NCBI GenBank assembly: GCA_021604825.1
Contig: BQJS01000002.1
Span: forward strand, 1 to 64,000
DNA length: 64,000 nucleotides
Direction: 5' to 3'
From: Phycisphaerae bacterium
GTDB taxonomy: Bacteria > Planctomycetota > Phycisphaerae > UBA1845
Position numbers and translations under genes: made by a program. This document shows positions 35,894 to 45,077 of the stretch, in pieces. Each line of letters opens with the position of its first letter. The stretch's first letter is position 1. A model generated the notes under the pieces. It did no database searches. It was given only the letters and a program-made list of their open reading frames with translations, and was not told the origin of the DNA.

Positions 35894-38818
35894 CTACATG
35901 CTCTTCGTCAACGACCTCTGTAAAGAGTATAGCACCAAGTTCGCAGCCACTCGTCGACTTGCATCGGGCATGATTCCCCGACACTTCGGGTATAGGAAAT
36001 ATCCCAGCCCACTTCCGACGTCATGGGTACTCAGGATGCCGACTTCTTTGCCGTCGCGCTCAATGACATACGCGTCGATCCGTGGCAGTTTCTCCAAATC
36101 GTCACGCAACGCGCGACGCATCGCCACGGTGCGAACATCGTACCCGAACGTTTCGTAGAGTTTTCCGTTCAGAAGCGGGTGGTTGGCGACGAGTTTGCGA
36201 ATGCGTATTTCGCCGTCGAGCTTCTGCAGGTCAGCCCTGAGCGACTCCGCCCAATTGGCGTCGCCGGTGAGAACCTCGGCAAACAAAAATGCCCCTTTGT
36301 CGATTTGCTTGTTGATCAACCCCAATTGCTTGTCGGTCATCTTTTCCGGACCTGCACAAGACAACCAAGCCAGTCTCACGTCGTCAGCTGGCTTATCGAT
36401 GGGCGCGCTTTCGATGGACATGCGGTATCCAGATTCGATTGATCGACTCAGCGTTTCCATGAGGTCGGGAAACACGGGTTGATTGGCCCCTACTTCCATG
36501 TGTGCAACTTTCATGGAACGGGAAGTCGTTGTTCCCGACTCCCAGCTGGTCGACAAGAAACTGCTGCGGGGAGGATCGCCATCCAGAGTGTAATGGAGCA
36601 AGTTGTCGAAGAACTCAAAGGGCGTTTTGTCGCCCTCGATGTCGTAGGTGTTGAGCTCGCACGACCAATCTTTCGGTGTGAGAAACACGAAGTCTTTCAA
36701 ACCGTTGCCAATCGTTCGCATGCCTCCGAGATTTTCGTGCTTCAGCTTATGCTTGATCGAAAGAATCGAGTTGTCCTCGGTGATGGCACTTAGCTTGTAC
36801 TCGCCGAAGGCCTTGGCGAGCCCGGATTCAACCTCGGCGCGTCGCTGTTCGTGATCTTCTGCGATGTTAAATACCGCCACGCCACCGCCAAAGCAGTAGT
36901 CACGCAACCGCTTCCAGTAACCGTCGTCGAAGTCAACTTCGCCGGCAACGTGTACGTATTGAATCGGAACCCTGATCAGTTCTTCGACGGGATCATCGAT
37001 ATCGAATATCCGCCAGCTCAGCGGTTTCTTATGGCTTTTTCGCAAGAAGCGTGCGAGGTGTTCGCCATCGCGCGAAAAATCCAGATTGGAATCGTCGCTG
37101 ACGATGTGTCTTTGGAAGACGATCGGCGCGCTGCCCGCGTCGAGAAGGTTTAGGGATGCGGCGCTATAGATAAGGCTGCCGGCGAAGAGGCCACTACCCA
37201 AGTCATAGTGTCTCATGATTGCTTCCGCTTCAGTGCGGAACACGTTCTTGTCATGGAGATAGAGTACGCCGGAATGTTCCATGAAGCTCTGCATCGACAG
37301 CGCGTTGAAAATCGGATTGGGTTGACTGCTTAGCGTCGGGAGTTTCTTGTAGTACTCGTCATAGTAGTCGTCCAGCCACTCCATGCCTTGTCGAAGTCCC
37401 GAGAGGTGACGCGAGTTACTCAGGTATTGCGTACAGCGCGTCGAGCCAGCAGCGAATGCCATATCGAGCGTCATGAACAGTCCGCTCATGCCCCACGCGG
37501 TGTTCATGGTCGTCGTGGCTTCGCCCAGACCACCGGATTTGTCGAGGCTCGCGCGAAAGCCCCCGTCGCGGGCTTGGGCTTCTCTAAAATAGGCTGCCGC
37601 ACTGCGCCATGTCTTGGAATTGATCTTGTATCCTGCATAGTACGCTTCACGCAACGCTGACACCGCGTCCAAAGTGTTCGAGTTGTCGGTCTTTAGTGCG
37701 CGGTTTTCGGTTTGATCCTTGGGGTCAACCGATGTGGACCAACCGCCATCTTCATATTGGGCGTCGACCAACGTGTTGATGTCGCCAGCCACGCGCTGGC
37801 GGTACTCGGGAAGTCCGTAGTTTGCGAGGAAAAACAGCCGATTTCCGATGGCATTCGTCGTGGTGGCCTCTTGCTCGGCGAGCCATTTGATGCCGGCTTT
37901 CATTGGTTTGGAGGTCATGTCTTCGCCCTGCCGGGCAAGCGTATCTAAAATATACGCGGTGATTCCGACACTGTCGCTGATGCTGCCCGCGTTCCAATAA
38001 CCTTGCTGGTTCTGCGCCCGCTTGAGAGCTTCCGCCGTCTGCTGATGTGCGCTGACGATTTGTTCTTCCAGCACATCGTCGATCGTGATGTAGCGAGTCG
38101 GTGTTGGAAGCGGTGGCTCCTTGCCCTCAAGGAGTGATTCGTTCAATTCCCGCAGGCTGACTCGCGTGAATAGCACGGACCCCTTAAAGCTTTGGGGAAA
38201 CTTGAAGACCAGCCATTGTCCACCTGTCATGTATTGGAAATCAGGAGTTTCCACGACGCCGCGCTTCGCGAAATCATCGTAGGTCTTGTCGTCTTTTGAC
38301 CAACTGAGTTGTACTTCGGCACCCATGAACTGACCGTCTGCCCAAAATGCCGGTGCGACCATGTCCAGTTTCGGAATCTCACCCTTCCCGGTTGGGACGC
38401 ATGTCACATTGTACGCATACTTGCGATTGGCTCGGATGCTCCCCAGCAAGTCAAACCAAACTTCGACGTCATACGTGCCCTTAACGTTCTTAATCTCCGA
38501 CGCATCCAGCATCAGACCGGCGCTGCTTCCGCCCTGGACGTAACCGACGAACATGCCCTTGGCGATTTCACCAGCCGATTGGCCCCGGGCGATCACTCGG
38601 CCAAAACTTTGACGACCCGGTATTTCAAAGATCGCCTCGTGCTGAGTCCCACTCAGGCGGACATTTGCACGTGTGCGCGGCTGCTCCAAGTCGCCATTTG
38701 CAACCATGTTCGGATTGGCATTGGCCGTTGAAGCCAGTAGCGCCAGGCAAAGTCCCGCACCAAGAATTGCGACTCGCTTGCTCATGACTGGTGAGCGCTC
38801 GCCAGAAAGGTTCATCAT
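35894..38818 (-). CDS. Secreted alpha/alpha-toroid repeat protein with DUF4159-like C-terminus
   Basis: The 974-residue protein has a signal peptide (VAILGAGLCLALLASTANA), a beta-sandwich region to about residue 230 that may bind carbohydrate, then prenyltransferase/squalene-oxidase-type repeats (AQNQQGYWNAGS, AQYEDGGWSTSVD, AQARDGGFRAS) at about 270-530. The last 350 residues contain two DUF4159/amidotransferase-like units (YWKRLRDYCFGGGVAVFN; INKQIDKGAFLFAEVL). GGAG nine bases before ATG 38818 supports the start. It combines modules found as separate genes in the operon at 1-11 kb, so the two loci are probably functionally related. Confidence 0.82.
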   Translation of the reverse strand: MMNLSGERSPVMSKRVAILGAGLCLALLASTANANPNMVANGDLEQPRTRANVRLSGTQHEAIFEIPGRQSFGRVIARGQSAGEIAKGMFVGYVQGGSSAGLMLDASEIKNVKGTYDVEVWFDLLGSIRANRKYAYNVTCVPTGKGEIPKLDMVAPAFWADGQFMGAEVQLSWSKDDKTYDDFAKRGVVETPDFQYMTGGQWLVFKFPQSFKGSVLFTRVSLRELNESLLEGKEPPLPTPTRYITIDDVLEEQIVSAHQQTAEALKRAQNQQGYWNAGSISDSVGITAYILDTLARQGEDMTSKPMKAGIKWLAEQEATTTNAIGNRLFFLANYGLPEYRQRVAGDINTLVDAQYEDGGWSTSVDPKDQTENRALKTDNSNTLDAVSALREAYYAGYKINSKTWRSAAAYFREAQARDGGFRASLDKSGGLGEATTTMNTAWGMSGLFMTLDMAFAAGSTRCTQYLSNSRHLSGLRQGMEWLDDYYDEYYKKLPTLSSQPNPIFNALSMQSFMEHSGVLYLHDKNVFRTEAEAIMRHYDLGSGLFAGSLIYSAASLNLLDAGSAPIVFQRHIVSDDSNLDFSRDGEHLARFLRKSHKKPLSWRIFDIDDPVEELIRVPIQYVHVAGEVDFDDGYWKRLRDYCFGGGVAVFNIAEDHEQRRAEVESGLAKAFGEYKLSAITEDNSILSIKHKLKHENLGGMRTIGNGLKDFVFLTPKDWSCELNTYDIEGDKTPFEFFDNLLHYTLDGDPPRSSFLSTSWESGTTTSRSMKVAHMEVGANQPVFPDLMETLSRSIESGYRMSIESAPIDKPADDVRLAWLSCAGPEKMTDKQLGLINKQIDKGAFLFAEVLTGDANWAESLRADLQKLDGEIRIRKLVANHPLLNGKLYETFGYDVRTVAMRRALRDDLEKLPRIDAYVIERDGKEVGILSTHDVGSGLGYFLYPKCRGIMPDASRRVAANLVLYSLQRSLTKSM

Positions 38819-39269
38819 GTTTGGAAGCTCCGCTGAGATTATGCTCTGACTGTTTGGTTGGTGTATCCCCATGCGTTTCATAGCCATCCGCCAACTCCGA
38901 ACATTGTACATCAGGACGAAACGAAGTGTGCTTAACGGAATGGAGCCCGACGACCGCACCATTGTCCACTGAGACGGCGCGCCAGGGCGCCCACATCTTG
39001 AAACACCAGTCGATCGACCGCCGACGTCGAAACTAATAGAACTAATGTTTTTAGTTTATCGGTTCGTCGACTAGATTGCCAGCCTTCTTTAAGGTGGCGT
39101 TACATGATTTTGAGCAGGGCTTGACCGGGGAGAGGAGATTGGCGCGGGTCATGCGTTCCCTATCAAAGCTTTGGCGCGTCGATCTTGTTAACGCAAGTGA
39201 TTAAATGACATATAGTTAAGATTCTTGAAGTGTTGCATTGCCTAGGTTGCCACCTGTGCGGCGCCGGCA
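38819..39269. promoter_or_regulatory. Divergent intergenic region
   Basis: This 451-bp gap lies between two divergent genes. Toward the permease, TTGTTA (39185-39190) and TATAGT (39211-39216) resemble sigma70 boxes, but the spacer of 20 is long. A GC palindrome (GGCGCGCC) lies near 38976. No RNA gene or small ORF is supported. Confidence 0.3.
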
Positions 39270-40058
39270 ATGCCTGGATTGATTGCCTTGAATAGCATCA
39301 CCGTCGTTCTTCCGCTGGCCGCACTCATCGCATCCGTCATCTCCGGCATCATCGGGATGGGCGGAGGCATCCTCCTTCTCGCCGTGATGCTGTCATTCCT
39401 GGATCATGGCAAGGCCATACCGCTTCATGCGGTGGTTCAGTTGTGCAGCAACACGACGCGGGCAATCGCATTTTGGAAGAGCGCCGATTTGGCAGCCGTC
39501 CGCCGATTTGTTTTTGGGATGCTACCGGGAGCAGCCGTCGGCACGTTGGCACTCTATTGGATCGGTCGCATCGAAGCCGGCGAACCCTATCTCAAAATCA
39601 TGGTCGGTTTGTACGTGTTGGTCGCTCCATTCGTACCAGCCCGCAAGTCGCAGGATTCACCAACGTATGAAACAAGTCTGCGCGGGTTCTTTTCCATTGG
39701 CTTTTTGGCCGGTGCAATGGCGCTGACGGTTGGGGCAATCGGCCCATTGATCGCGCCGATTTTTGCACGCCACGGATACGTCAAGGAGCGATTGATCGCC
39801 ACGAAGGCCCTGTGTCAAACCATGACACATTTTATCAAGTTGCCAGCGTTTCTGATTCTCGGCACGTTTGATGGAATCGCCACTGGCACGCTGGCGCTGC
39901 TCATGGTAATTGCGGTGATACCCGGTACGCTTCTCGGTAAGCACTTGTTGAAATATGTGTCACCGAGCCTCTTTATTTGGATGTTCAAGATCGCGTTGGT
40001 GGTTGCCGGTATGAAGGTGTTGATCGTTGACGGTATCATGAAGTTGAATATCAACTGA
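39270..40058 (+). CDS. TauE/SafE-family membrane permease
   Basis: The 262-residue protein has eight or so hydrophobic helices and the TauE/SafE hallmark ASVISGIIGMGGGILLLAVM in helix 1, repeated in looser form in the second half (AMALTVGAIGPLIAPIF). The family exports or imports sulfite, sulfoacetate or related organic anions across the inner membrane; the substrate here cannot be told. The ATG at 39270 is taken for want of a better site. It is followed 39 bp later by a glycosidase gene. Confidence 0.88.
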   Translation: MPGLIALNSITVVLPLAALIASVISGIIGMGGGILLLAVMLSFLDHGKAIPLHAVVQLCSNTTRAIAFWKSADLAAVRRFVFGMLPGAAVGTLALYWIGRIEAGEPYLKIMVGLYVLVAPFVPARKSQDSPTYETSLRGFFSIGFLAGAMALTVGAIGPLIAPIFARHGYVKERLIATKALCQTMTHFIKLPAFLILGTFDGIATGTLALLMVIAVIPGTLLGKHLLKYVSPSLFIWMFKIALVVAGMKVLIVDGIMKLNIN

Positions 40059-40097
40059 CATGCTGAATTGCGCGAAGCAAGGAAAAATGACGCTGCC

Positions 40098-41156
40098 ATG
40101 AAACCGTCGCTGGACATTAAGATCGGCCAAATGATCATGGTCGGGTTTCGTGGGACTCACGTCTCAGAGAATTCTCCGATTGTCGAATGCATTCGTGACT
40201 GTCATCTTGGTGGCGTGTGGCTTTGCGACTACCGTCCGCCGTCGGGAGAGGCATTGGGCAACGTATCCACCGAGCCCCAACTGTGCGAACTCGTCGCGTC
40301 ATTGAAACAGTCGGCTCGCATTCCGCTCTTGATGGCAATCGACGCGGAGGGGGGCAATGTGATTCGGCTCAAACCTGAATATGGGTTTCCACCGACGCGA
40401 ACGGCGGCTGAGTTGGGCGAGGCGGGCGATGTCGAAGCCACTCGTGCGCAATCACGACAGATTGCGGAATCACTGCGCGGTCTCGGATTCAATTTGAATT
40501 TTGCCCCCGTTGTGGACGTCAACATCAATCCAGAGAATCCTGCGCTGGGTCAGCGCGGACGATGCTTTTCTTCTGATCCCGGTGTTGTGGGTGAATTGGC
40601 CAGCGTATTCGTCGAGGAACACCGTCGCGTGGGGATTGGCTGCGCCGTGAAACACTTTCCCGGTCAGGGCAGCGCCGCCTCGGACACGCATGTGGGTTTT
40701 GTTGATGCGAGTGAGGGCTGGTCGCGCGATGAGCTAAAACCCTTCGCCACGCTGATTCAACGCGGACTGGCCGACGCCATGCTCACCGGGCATATGTACA
40801 TCAAACAGCTCGACCTCAAAAACCCTGCCACGCTTTCGCCGGCCGTCGCGACGGAACTCCTGCGCGACGAATTGGGATTCGATGGCGTTTTGTTCTCAGA
40901 CGATCTTGGCATGGGGGCGATCGAGGGCAACTACTCGTTCGATGAAGCGATCGCGCTGGCAATCGAAGCTGGCGTGGACGTGATGCTGCACGCCAACACC
41001 GAAGTGCATCACCCCGACATCGGACGCCGCATCTTCGATTCGATCGGGCGACACGTCAGGTCGGGCCGTCTCAGCGAAGAGCGGATCGATGTCTCGTATC
41101 AACGCATCATGCGGCTAAAAAACCGGCTCACAGCGGATGATTCCACAACCCTTTGA
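40098..41156 (+). CDS. Glycoside hydrolase family 3 enzyme (NagZ-like beta-N-acetylhexosaminidase)
   Basis: The GH3 single-domain enzyme shows LLMAIDAEGGNVIRL, FAPVVDVNINPENPALGQR, the NagZ-type loop KHFPGQGSAASDTHVG carrying the catalytic His-Asp pair, and the nucleophile Asp in LFSDDLGMGAIE. NagZ removes terminal GlcNAc from peptidoglycan fragments during wall recycling. No signal peptide is seen, so it acts in the cytoplasm. At 352 residues it matches NagZ length. A TTG at 40068 is an alternative start. Other wall enzymes (27676) are present in the window. Confidence 0.9.
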   Translation: MKPSLDIKIGQMIMVGFRGTHVSENSPIVECIRDCHLGGVWLCDYRPPSGEALGNVSTEPQLCELVASLKQSARIPLLMAIDAEGGNVIRLKPEYGFPPTRTAAELGEAGDVEATRAQSRQIAESLRGLGFNLNFAPVVDVNINPENPALGQRGRCFSSDPGVVGELASVFVEEHRRVGIGCAVKHFPGQGSAASDTHVGFVDASEGWSRDELKPFATLIQRGLADAMLTGHMYIKQLDLKNPATLSPAVATELLRDELGFDGVLFSDDLGMGAIEGNYSFDEAIALAIEAGVDVMLHANTEVHHPDIGRRIFDSIGRHVRSGRLSEERIDVSYQRIMRLKNRLTADDSTTL

Positions 41157-41168
41157 CGCCAAGCTCAA

Positions 41169-41555
41169 TCAGCTTTCGCCTGCGCCATAAGCGGCGCACG
41201 CCAGCAGCACCCAGCCAGCCAACAGCAGCACACCACCGATGGGCGTGATCGCGCCGAGTTTTTTGATTTCCGTCAGGGCCATCGCGTAGAGGCTGAAAGA
41301 GAAGATGCACGCGCCAATGGTCATGCAATAACCGGATGCGTTGATTGTCTTCGACGGAAACTTGAAGGCGAGGAATGCGACGCCGATCAGCGCGAGGGCG
41401 TGGTACATTTCATAACGGGCGCCGGTTTCAAAATTAGCTGCCATCCTCTCACCTGCTTGTTCCAGGCGATCTTTCAAACTGTGGGCACCGAACGCACCGA
41501 GCGCCACCGAAATAAATCCATGAACTGCCGCACAAATCAGCCATACTCTCCACAT
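41169..41555 (-). CDS. DUF423 membrane protein
   Basis: The 128-residue protein has four hydrophobic helices and the DUF423 signature: GFISVALGAFGAHSLKDRL, YEMYHALALIGVAF, and GALTPIGG-like wording in LGAITPIGGVLLLAGW. Function is unknown across the family; it is an inner-membrane protein. AAGGTGA lies nine bases before the ATG. It is convergent with the GH3 gene (13-bp gap). Confidence 0.92.
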   Translation of the reverse strand: MWRVWLICAAVHGFISVALGAFGAHSLKDRLEQAGERMAANFETGARYEMYHALALIGVAFLAFKFPSKTINASGYCMTIGACIFSFSLYAMALTEIKKLGAITPIGGVLLLAGWVLLACAAYGAGES

Positions 41556-41611
41556 CGTTTTTTACTCACCTTCAGGGTTTGATCGCGTCGTGTTCCACTG
41601 CGGTTGACACC

Positions 41612-42121
41612 TCAACGATCGTTGGTGTTATCGTTCGATTCTGGGGTCACGTCTTTGTAGGCCACGTCGATAAATTGATCGTCGTTGGATGTTCGTTCTG
41701 ACACGCCGCCGAAGAATTCCGCCCCGCCAAAGTGGACCGTTGTCGACTGTGCTGATTTGGTTGAGATGCGTTGGCTGAACTGGGCTTGAAGCATCTTGCG
41801 AACCATGCGGCGAATTGGCGCGATGAGCAAACCAAACCCGACCGCATCGGTGATGACGCCGGGCGTGACCAACAGAACGGCGGCGACGAATATCATCATC
41901 CCCTCGATCATTTCGTCCGTGGGGATGTGGCCCGAGCCGATTCGTTCCTGGATTTTCGTCATCGCCCGCATGCCCTCGCGGCGGGCGAGGGCGGCGCCGA
42001 TGATTCCGGTCAGAATCACCAGTGCAATGGTCGGGCCCGCATGGATCGCTTTGCCGATGCGGATCAGCAGCCACAATTCAATGACTGGAACGGCGACGAA
42101 TAGTAGAAACAACCAGGGCAT
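41612..42121 (-). CDS. fxsA: FxsA family membrane protein
   Basis: The FxsA family pattern is clear: PWLFLLFVAVPVIELWLLIRIG, then GIIGAALARREGMRAM, and PTDEMIEGMMIFVAAVLLVTPG. In E. coli FxsA influences F-plasmid exclusion of phage T7; in most bacteria its role is unknown. Three hydrophobic helices place it in the inner membrane. The ATG at 42121 and a GTG nine bases upstream are both possible starts. Its last 40 residues are polar and variable. Confidence 0.9.
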   Translation of the reverse strand: MPWLFLLFVAVPVIELWLLIRIGKAIHAGPTIALVILTGIIGAALARREGMRAMTKIQERIGSGHIPTDEMIEGMMIFVAAVLLVTPGVITDAVGFGLLIAPIRRMVRKMLQAQFSQRISTKSAQSTTVHFGGAEFFGGVSERTSNDDQFIDVAYKDVTPESNDNTNDR

Positions 42122-42351
42122 TTTCCTCACTCATCTCGAATTGGTTGGCGGGCGATATCGTGTGCCAGCTACCGGGTTGCAGTATCGAATCAGCCGGCAA
42201 AGCGTCAAGCCATCTCGACAGGCGTTATGAAGTCATCTCATTTCACCAGCACATGTGAATATAGGAGAGATGGCTTCGGTTGGCCGGAAAAGTGTAAAAA
42301 ATAAAAAAATAATCTGTCAAGAATCGGGCCCCAACGACGTATATACCAGTG

Positions 42352-42542
42352 GAAAGCGAACTTGTTCGAGCCATTTGCTGTCGGATGCTTGAAAGATTTG
42401 GAACGGTCGAAGCCAATGATGCAGTGGATGGACAAAACGAAATAAGCAACGGTTGCTGAGAATTCAGCAAGCTGACAATACTCCTCCTTCTCCTTCTCGT
42501 AGAGACCCCACCGCCGCGAGGCCTTGGGGTCTCTTATTTTTT
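42352..42542 (+). ncRNA. Candidate small RNA with CU-rich (anti-Shine-Dalgarno) tract
   Basis: The proposed RNA ends in a terminator. Before it lie a perfect hairpin TTGCTGA-GAAT-TCAGCAA (42453-42470), a short linker, and the single-stranded CU tract CTCCTCCTTCTCCTTCTC (42481-42498), complementary to GGAGG-type ribosome binding sites. Hairpin, CU tract, terminator hairpin is the plan of several known translation-repressing small RNAs. The 5' end is a guess from a possible -10 box. It matches no Rfam family I recognise. Confidence 0.4.
42501..42542 (+). terminator. Strong Rho-independent terminator
   Basis: AGAGACCCCA (42501-42510) pairs perfectly with TGGGGTCTCT (42525-42534), followed by TTATTTTTT. 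The T-run is on the plus strand only. Confidence 0.9.
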
Positions 42543-42584
42543 ACCCGTCAGGATTCTTGGGGGTCGTGAGGGACTTTGAGGGTG

Positions 42585-43463
42585 TTAGCCGCCGGATTGC
42601 GGCGACCACGCATTGAGGGCGCGATCAAAGGGCAGCAGCGTCACGCGATAACCCGATGCCCTCGCGAGGAATTGTCGTCGATCCGGGCCCGCGAGATGCA
42701 TGAGGCAGTTGAGCATGGTCGCGGTTGTGTTGCGGGTCTCGCGTCGAAACAGCGCGTAGAAGGCTTCGCGATTGGTCCAGATGTCCAGACCCACCAGCAG
42801 TTGCTGTCGTTCATGATCGACGACCACCATCCTCGGATTGTCGATCGATCTCAGCGCCAATTCTTTCAACCGATCATTAAGGCCGTTGCCTCGATAGGGT
42901 TGGTCGCTAAGTGTCGGCGATCCCTTGGCGGCTGAACACAGTGCGAAGTTGAATCGCGCATTGCCTTTGCTCTCTTCGACAGCCCGCTCGCGAATTTGTG
43001 CGAGGTCGAGGATCTTGCCATCGATGCGGAAGCGGTAGTCGTACTCCAAATTACGCATCGCCACGTCGTGCATGGTCGAAGGAATGTCGGATGACAGGAC
43101 GGCTTTGAGGACGCAGGCGTTGTAGCAGTTGATCAAGTACGCCATTCGTGCGGATGGATCACCAAAAAATGAAGGCGTCGTAGTGGGTCCGACATACGCA
43201 ACGTGGTTGAGGTACTCGTCGAGTTGGCTGGCATCGCGCTTGAGCGTTTCGTAATCGACAAGACCGTCGCGTACGCACGTTCGCAGCACATTGGCCCAAG
43301 GACGATCGTCGTATGCCGTTGGTGCCTCCGTCGGGCGGGCGGCTTGCGGATCATACAGGTCCGCCTTCGGATGGCCACACCCAACCAATGCAAGCGCTGC
43401 GATTGGCAAAAAGATGCGGCGCGCAATGGCCGAGCAATGTCGATATGCGAAAGCTTTGGCCAC
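42585..43463 (-). CDS. DUF547 lipoprotein
   Basis: The 292-residue protein has a lipoprotein signal (IFLPIAALALVGC) and a DUF547 domain: RDGLVDYETLKRD, ARMAYLINCYNACVLKAVL with the conserved Asn-Ala/Cys, and FALCSAAKGSP in place of the usual FALVCASKSCP. The family resembles papain/transglutaminase-like folds; function is unknown. The start is GTG at 43463: the upstream gene ends GAG-GAG-TAG, and this GAGGAG serves as the ribosome binding site six bases before the GTG. Translation is therefore likely coupled to the DUF1015 gene. Confidence 0.88.
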   Translation of the reverse strand: MAKAFAYRHCSAIARRIFLPIAALALVGCGHPKADLYDPQAARPTEAPTAYDDRPWANVLRTCVRDGLVDYETLKRDASQLDEYLNHVAYVGPTTTPSFFGDPSARMAYLINCYNACVLKAVLSSDIPSTMHDVAMRNLEYDYRFRIDGKILDLAQIRERAVEESKGNARFNFALCSAAKGSPTLSDQPYRGNGLNDRLKELALRSIDNPRMVVVDHERQQLLVGLDIWTNREAFYALFRRETRNTTATMLNCLMHLAGPDRRQFLARASGYRVTLLPFDRALNAWSPQSGG

Positions 43464-43466
43464 GCG

Positions 43467-44711
43467 CTACTCCTCGTACAGCTGATGAATGGTTAAACCG
43501 GTCGCCAGCTTTGGAAAGAAGAATGTGCTCTTTTGCGGCATGAGTTCACCGGCTTCGCTGACGGCCCGGAGTTGCTCCATCGGCGTCGCTTTCGGCAAGA
43601 TCGCCACACCGCTTTTTTCCTCGGCCATCTTGCAGGCGAGGGCGATCGATTTGGCATAGTCGATTTTAAAATTCGCGTTGGCCGACAGGTCATCGATGAG
43701 GTAGCGGTGCAGATAAGCCACGTCGAGTTCGCGCCATGCGGGAGCGTGATCGGAGGCGATGTCCTCGAGGATCGCACGGTTGGTGAACTTCACACCCGCT
43801 TTTTTCTTGGAGGCACCGTCGTAGAGGTGCATGTCGGCTGCGCCGTCGTCGGCTGCTTCAATGCCGTCGGACCAACCTTCCATAAGCCCGCTGAGATTGA
43901 CGCCGTTTCCGGACAGGACGCGATTGTATCCTTGGATCACGCAGCCAGGATCGTCCATGCTGGCTAGCACCATCATCACGAAGTTGGCTGGGTGGTTGCT
44001 GGGCAGCGCCGAGCCGTGCATCTCGGTGAGATAACTGCGATAGTTCAGCGCGGTCGTGTATCGGTGGTGACCGTCGGCGATGTAAAAGTTCTTGCTGATC
44101 AGTGCGTCGGTGACGGCTTTGATTGCTTGAGCGTCTTTCACGACCCACATTTCGTTCTTCACGCCATCAAGTTCCGCGACTGCGTCAGCCTTACCGCTGG
44201 TGGGAGTGGCCAATGCTTTGCCGACGGCGTTCTCCGGGTCGGTGTAGACCGAGAAGATCGGTGAGAGGTTGCAGCGCGTTTCTTTGGTCAACGCAAAGCG
44301 GTCGGCTTTGGGCCCGCCGAACGTTTCTTCGTGCGGAAGGATCAAGCCTTCGCTGAATTCGTGCAACCGCGCCGCGACGATAATTTGATGCCGCGTGTGC
44401 TTTTGTCCGTCGAGATCAAACGTTTGGTTGTAGGCGTAGACGGCTGGTGCGTCTTCGCGGACGAGGACACCCTGAGCGGTCCACATGTCAAGATTGAACT
44501 GGGCGTCGAGATAGGCTTGTTGCGGGCCCTCGTCTTTCGGCGGAATGTGCGGCAGATCGACCGCGACGATGTTGTGCGAATCCTTGGCCAGCAAGGCGTC
44601 CTTATCATTCTGATCCAGCACGTCGTAAGGCGGTGCCAAGACACCCGACAGATCGCCGCCAAAGCGGTCGAAGTCATAGCGCAAGGCTCGAAAGGGCGCG
44701 ACTTCAGACAT
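43467..44711 (-). CDS. DUF1015 family protein
   Basis: The 414-residue cytoplasmic protein carries the DUF1015 signature: VAPFRALRYDFDR, VLAPPYDVLD, and IADGHHRYTTALNYR. The family is widespread in anaerobes and planctomycetes; it has been linked by genome context to serine/phosphoserine metabolism, but the reaction is not settled. GAGGG upstream of ATG 44711 fixes the start; the frame extends to 44963 without family character. Forms a two-gene unit with the DUF547 gene (3-bp gap). Confidence 0.92.
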   Translation of the reverse strand: MSEVAPFRALRYDFDRFGGDLSGVLAPPYDVLDQNDKDALLAKDSHNIVAVDLPHIPPKDEGPQQAYLDAQFNLDMWTAQGVLVREDAPAVYAYNQTFDLDGQKHTRHQIIVAARLHEFSEGLILPHEETFGGPKADRFALTKETRCNLSPIFSVYTDPENAVGKALATPTSGKADAVAELDGVKNEMWVVKDAQAIKAVTDALISKNFYIADGHHRYTTALNYRSYLTEMHGSALPSNHPANFVMMVLASMDDPGCVIQGYNRVLSGNGVNLSGLMEGWSDGIEAADDGAADMHLYDGASKKKAGVKFTNRAILEDIASDHAPAWRELDVAYLHRYLIDDLSANANFKIDYAKSIALACKMAEEKSGVAILPKATPMEQLRAVSEAGELMPQKSTFFFPKLATGLTIHQLYEE

Positions 44712-45077
44712 CGTTATTCCCTCGTTTCTTTGAAGTTCAAATCCACACAGCGCGTGTTTCGCGTCTCTGCTCGGCAACCGTTCGAGTCGATGTTTTTCTC
44801 GAATTTCAGAAGCCAGCCGCCCAGCGTATCGGTTGCCCGTCAAGGCTGCAACCTCCTGCGAACCGGTCGATCGATTGTGCAAATGGCGCGGCGTCAGCCG
44901 TTGCCGTTTGTTCCTAGCGTGCATGTCGCGCCAGCGGCATGATAGCCCAGTGAATGCCAGCAAGGTTCGGTAACAGGCACGATGTGCCGGTTTTCTGATG
45001 TCGGTTGCTTTTGGCTGCCGAAGCTCACTGCGGATTCTTGTTATTGCGAAGACTCCGTGAGTTTATAGGATGATCTG
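44712..45077. other. Divergent intergenic region with first copy of a 72-bp repeat
   Basis: This 366-bp gap separates divergent genes. It contains copy 1 of a direct repeat (44950-45021) and a near-palindrome around ACTCCGTGAGT (45050-45060) just before the retropepsin start. Nothing else was recognised. Confidence 0.5.
44950..45021 (+). repeat. 72-bp dispersed repeat, copy 1
   Basis: This 72-bp stretch matches 46353-46424 at 60 of 72 positions with no gaps. Conserved blocks include GTGAATGCC, TTCGGTA, TGCCGG and TTTGGCTGCCGA. It ends 56 bp before the retropepsin start. Confidence 0.8.

Larger units (their letters stand above)
42122..42584 (+). other. Intergenic region holding an independent plus-strand transcript candidate
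   Basis: This 463-bp gap lies upstream of fxsA (minus) and downstream of the DUF547 gene (minus), so neither neighbour reads its plus strand. Yet it ends in a strong plus-strand terminator (42501-42542). It includes an AT-rich patch (42295-42315), a possible -10 TATATA at 42340-42345, and the hairpin and CU tract described separately. Short frames here (36-40 codons) are not convincing. Confidence 0.5.

Noticed and set aside
42267..42460. Short plus-strand frames (about 36-40 codons) inside the small RNA region
   Set aside because: The AGGAG before one ATG is only two bases away, and the frames have no hydrophobic or family pattern; an RNA reading fits better with the terminator.
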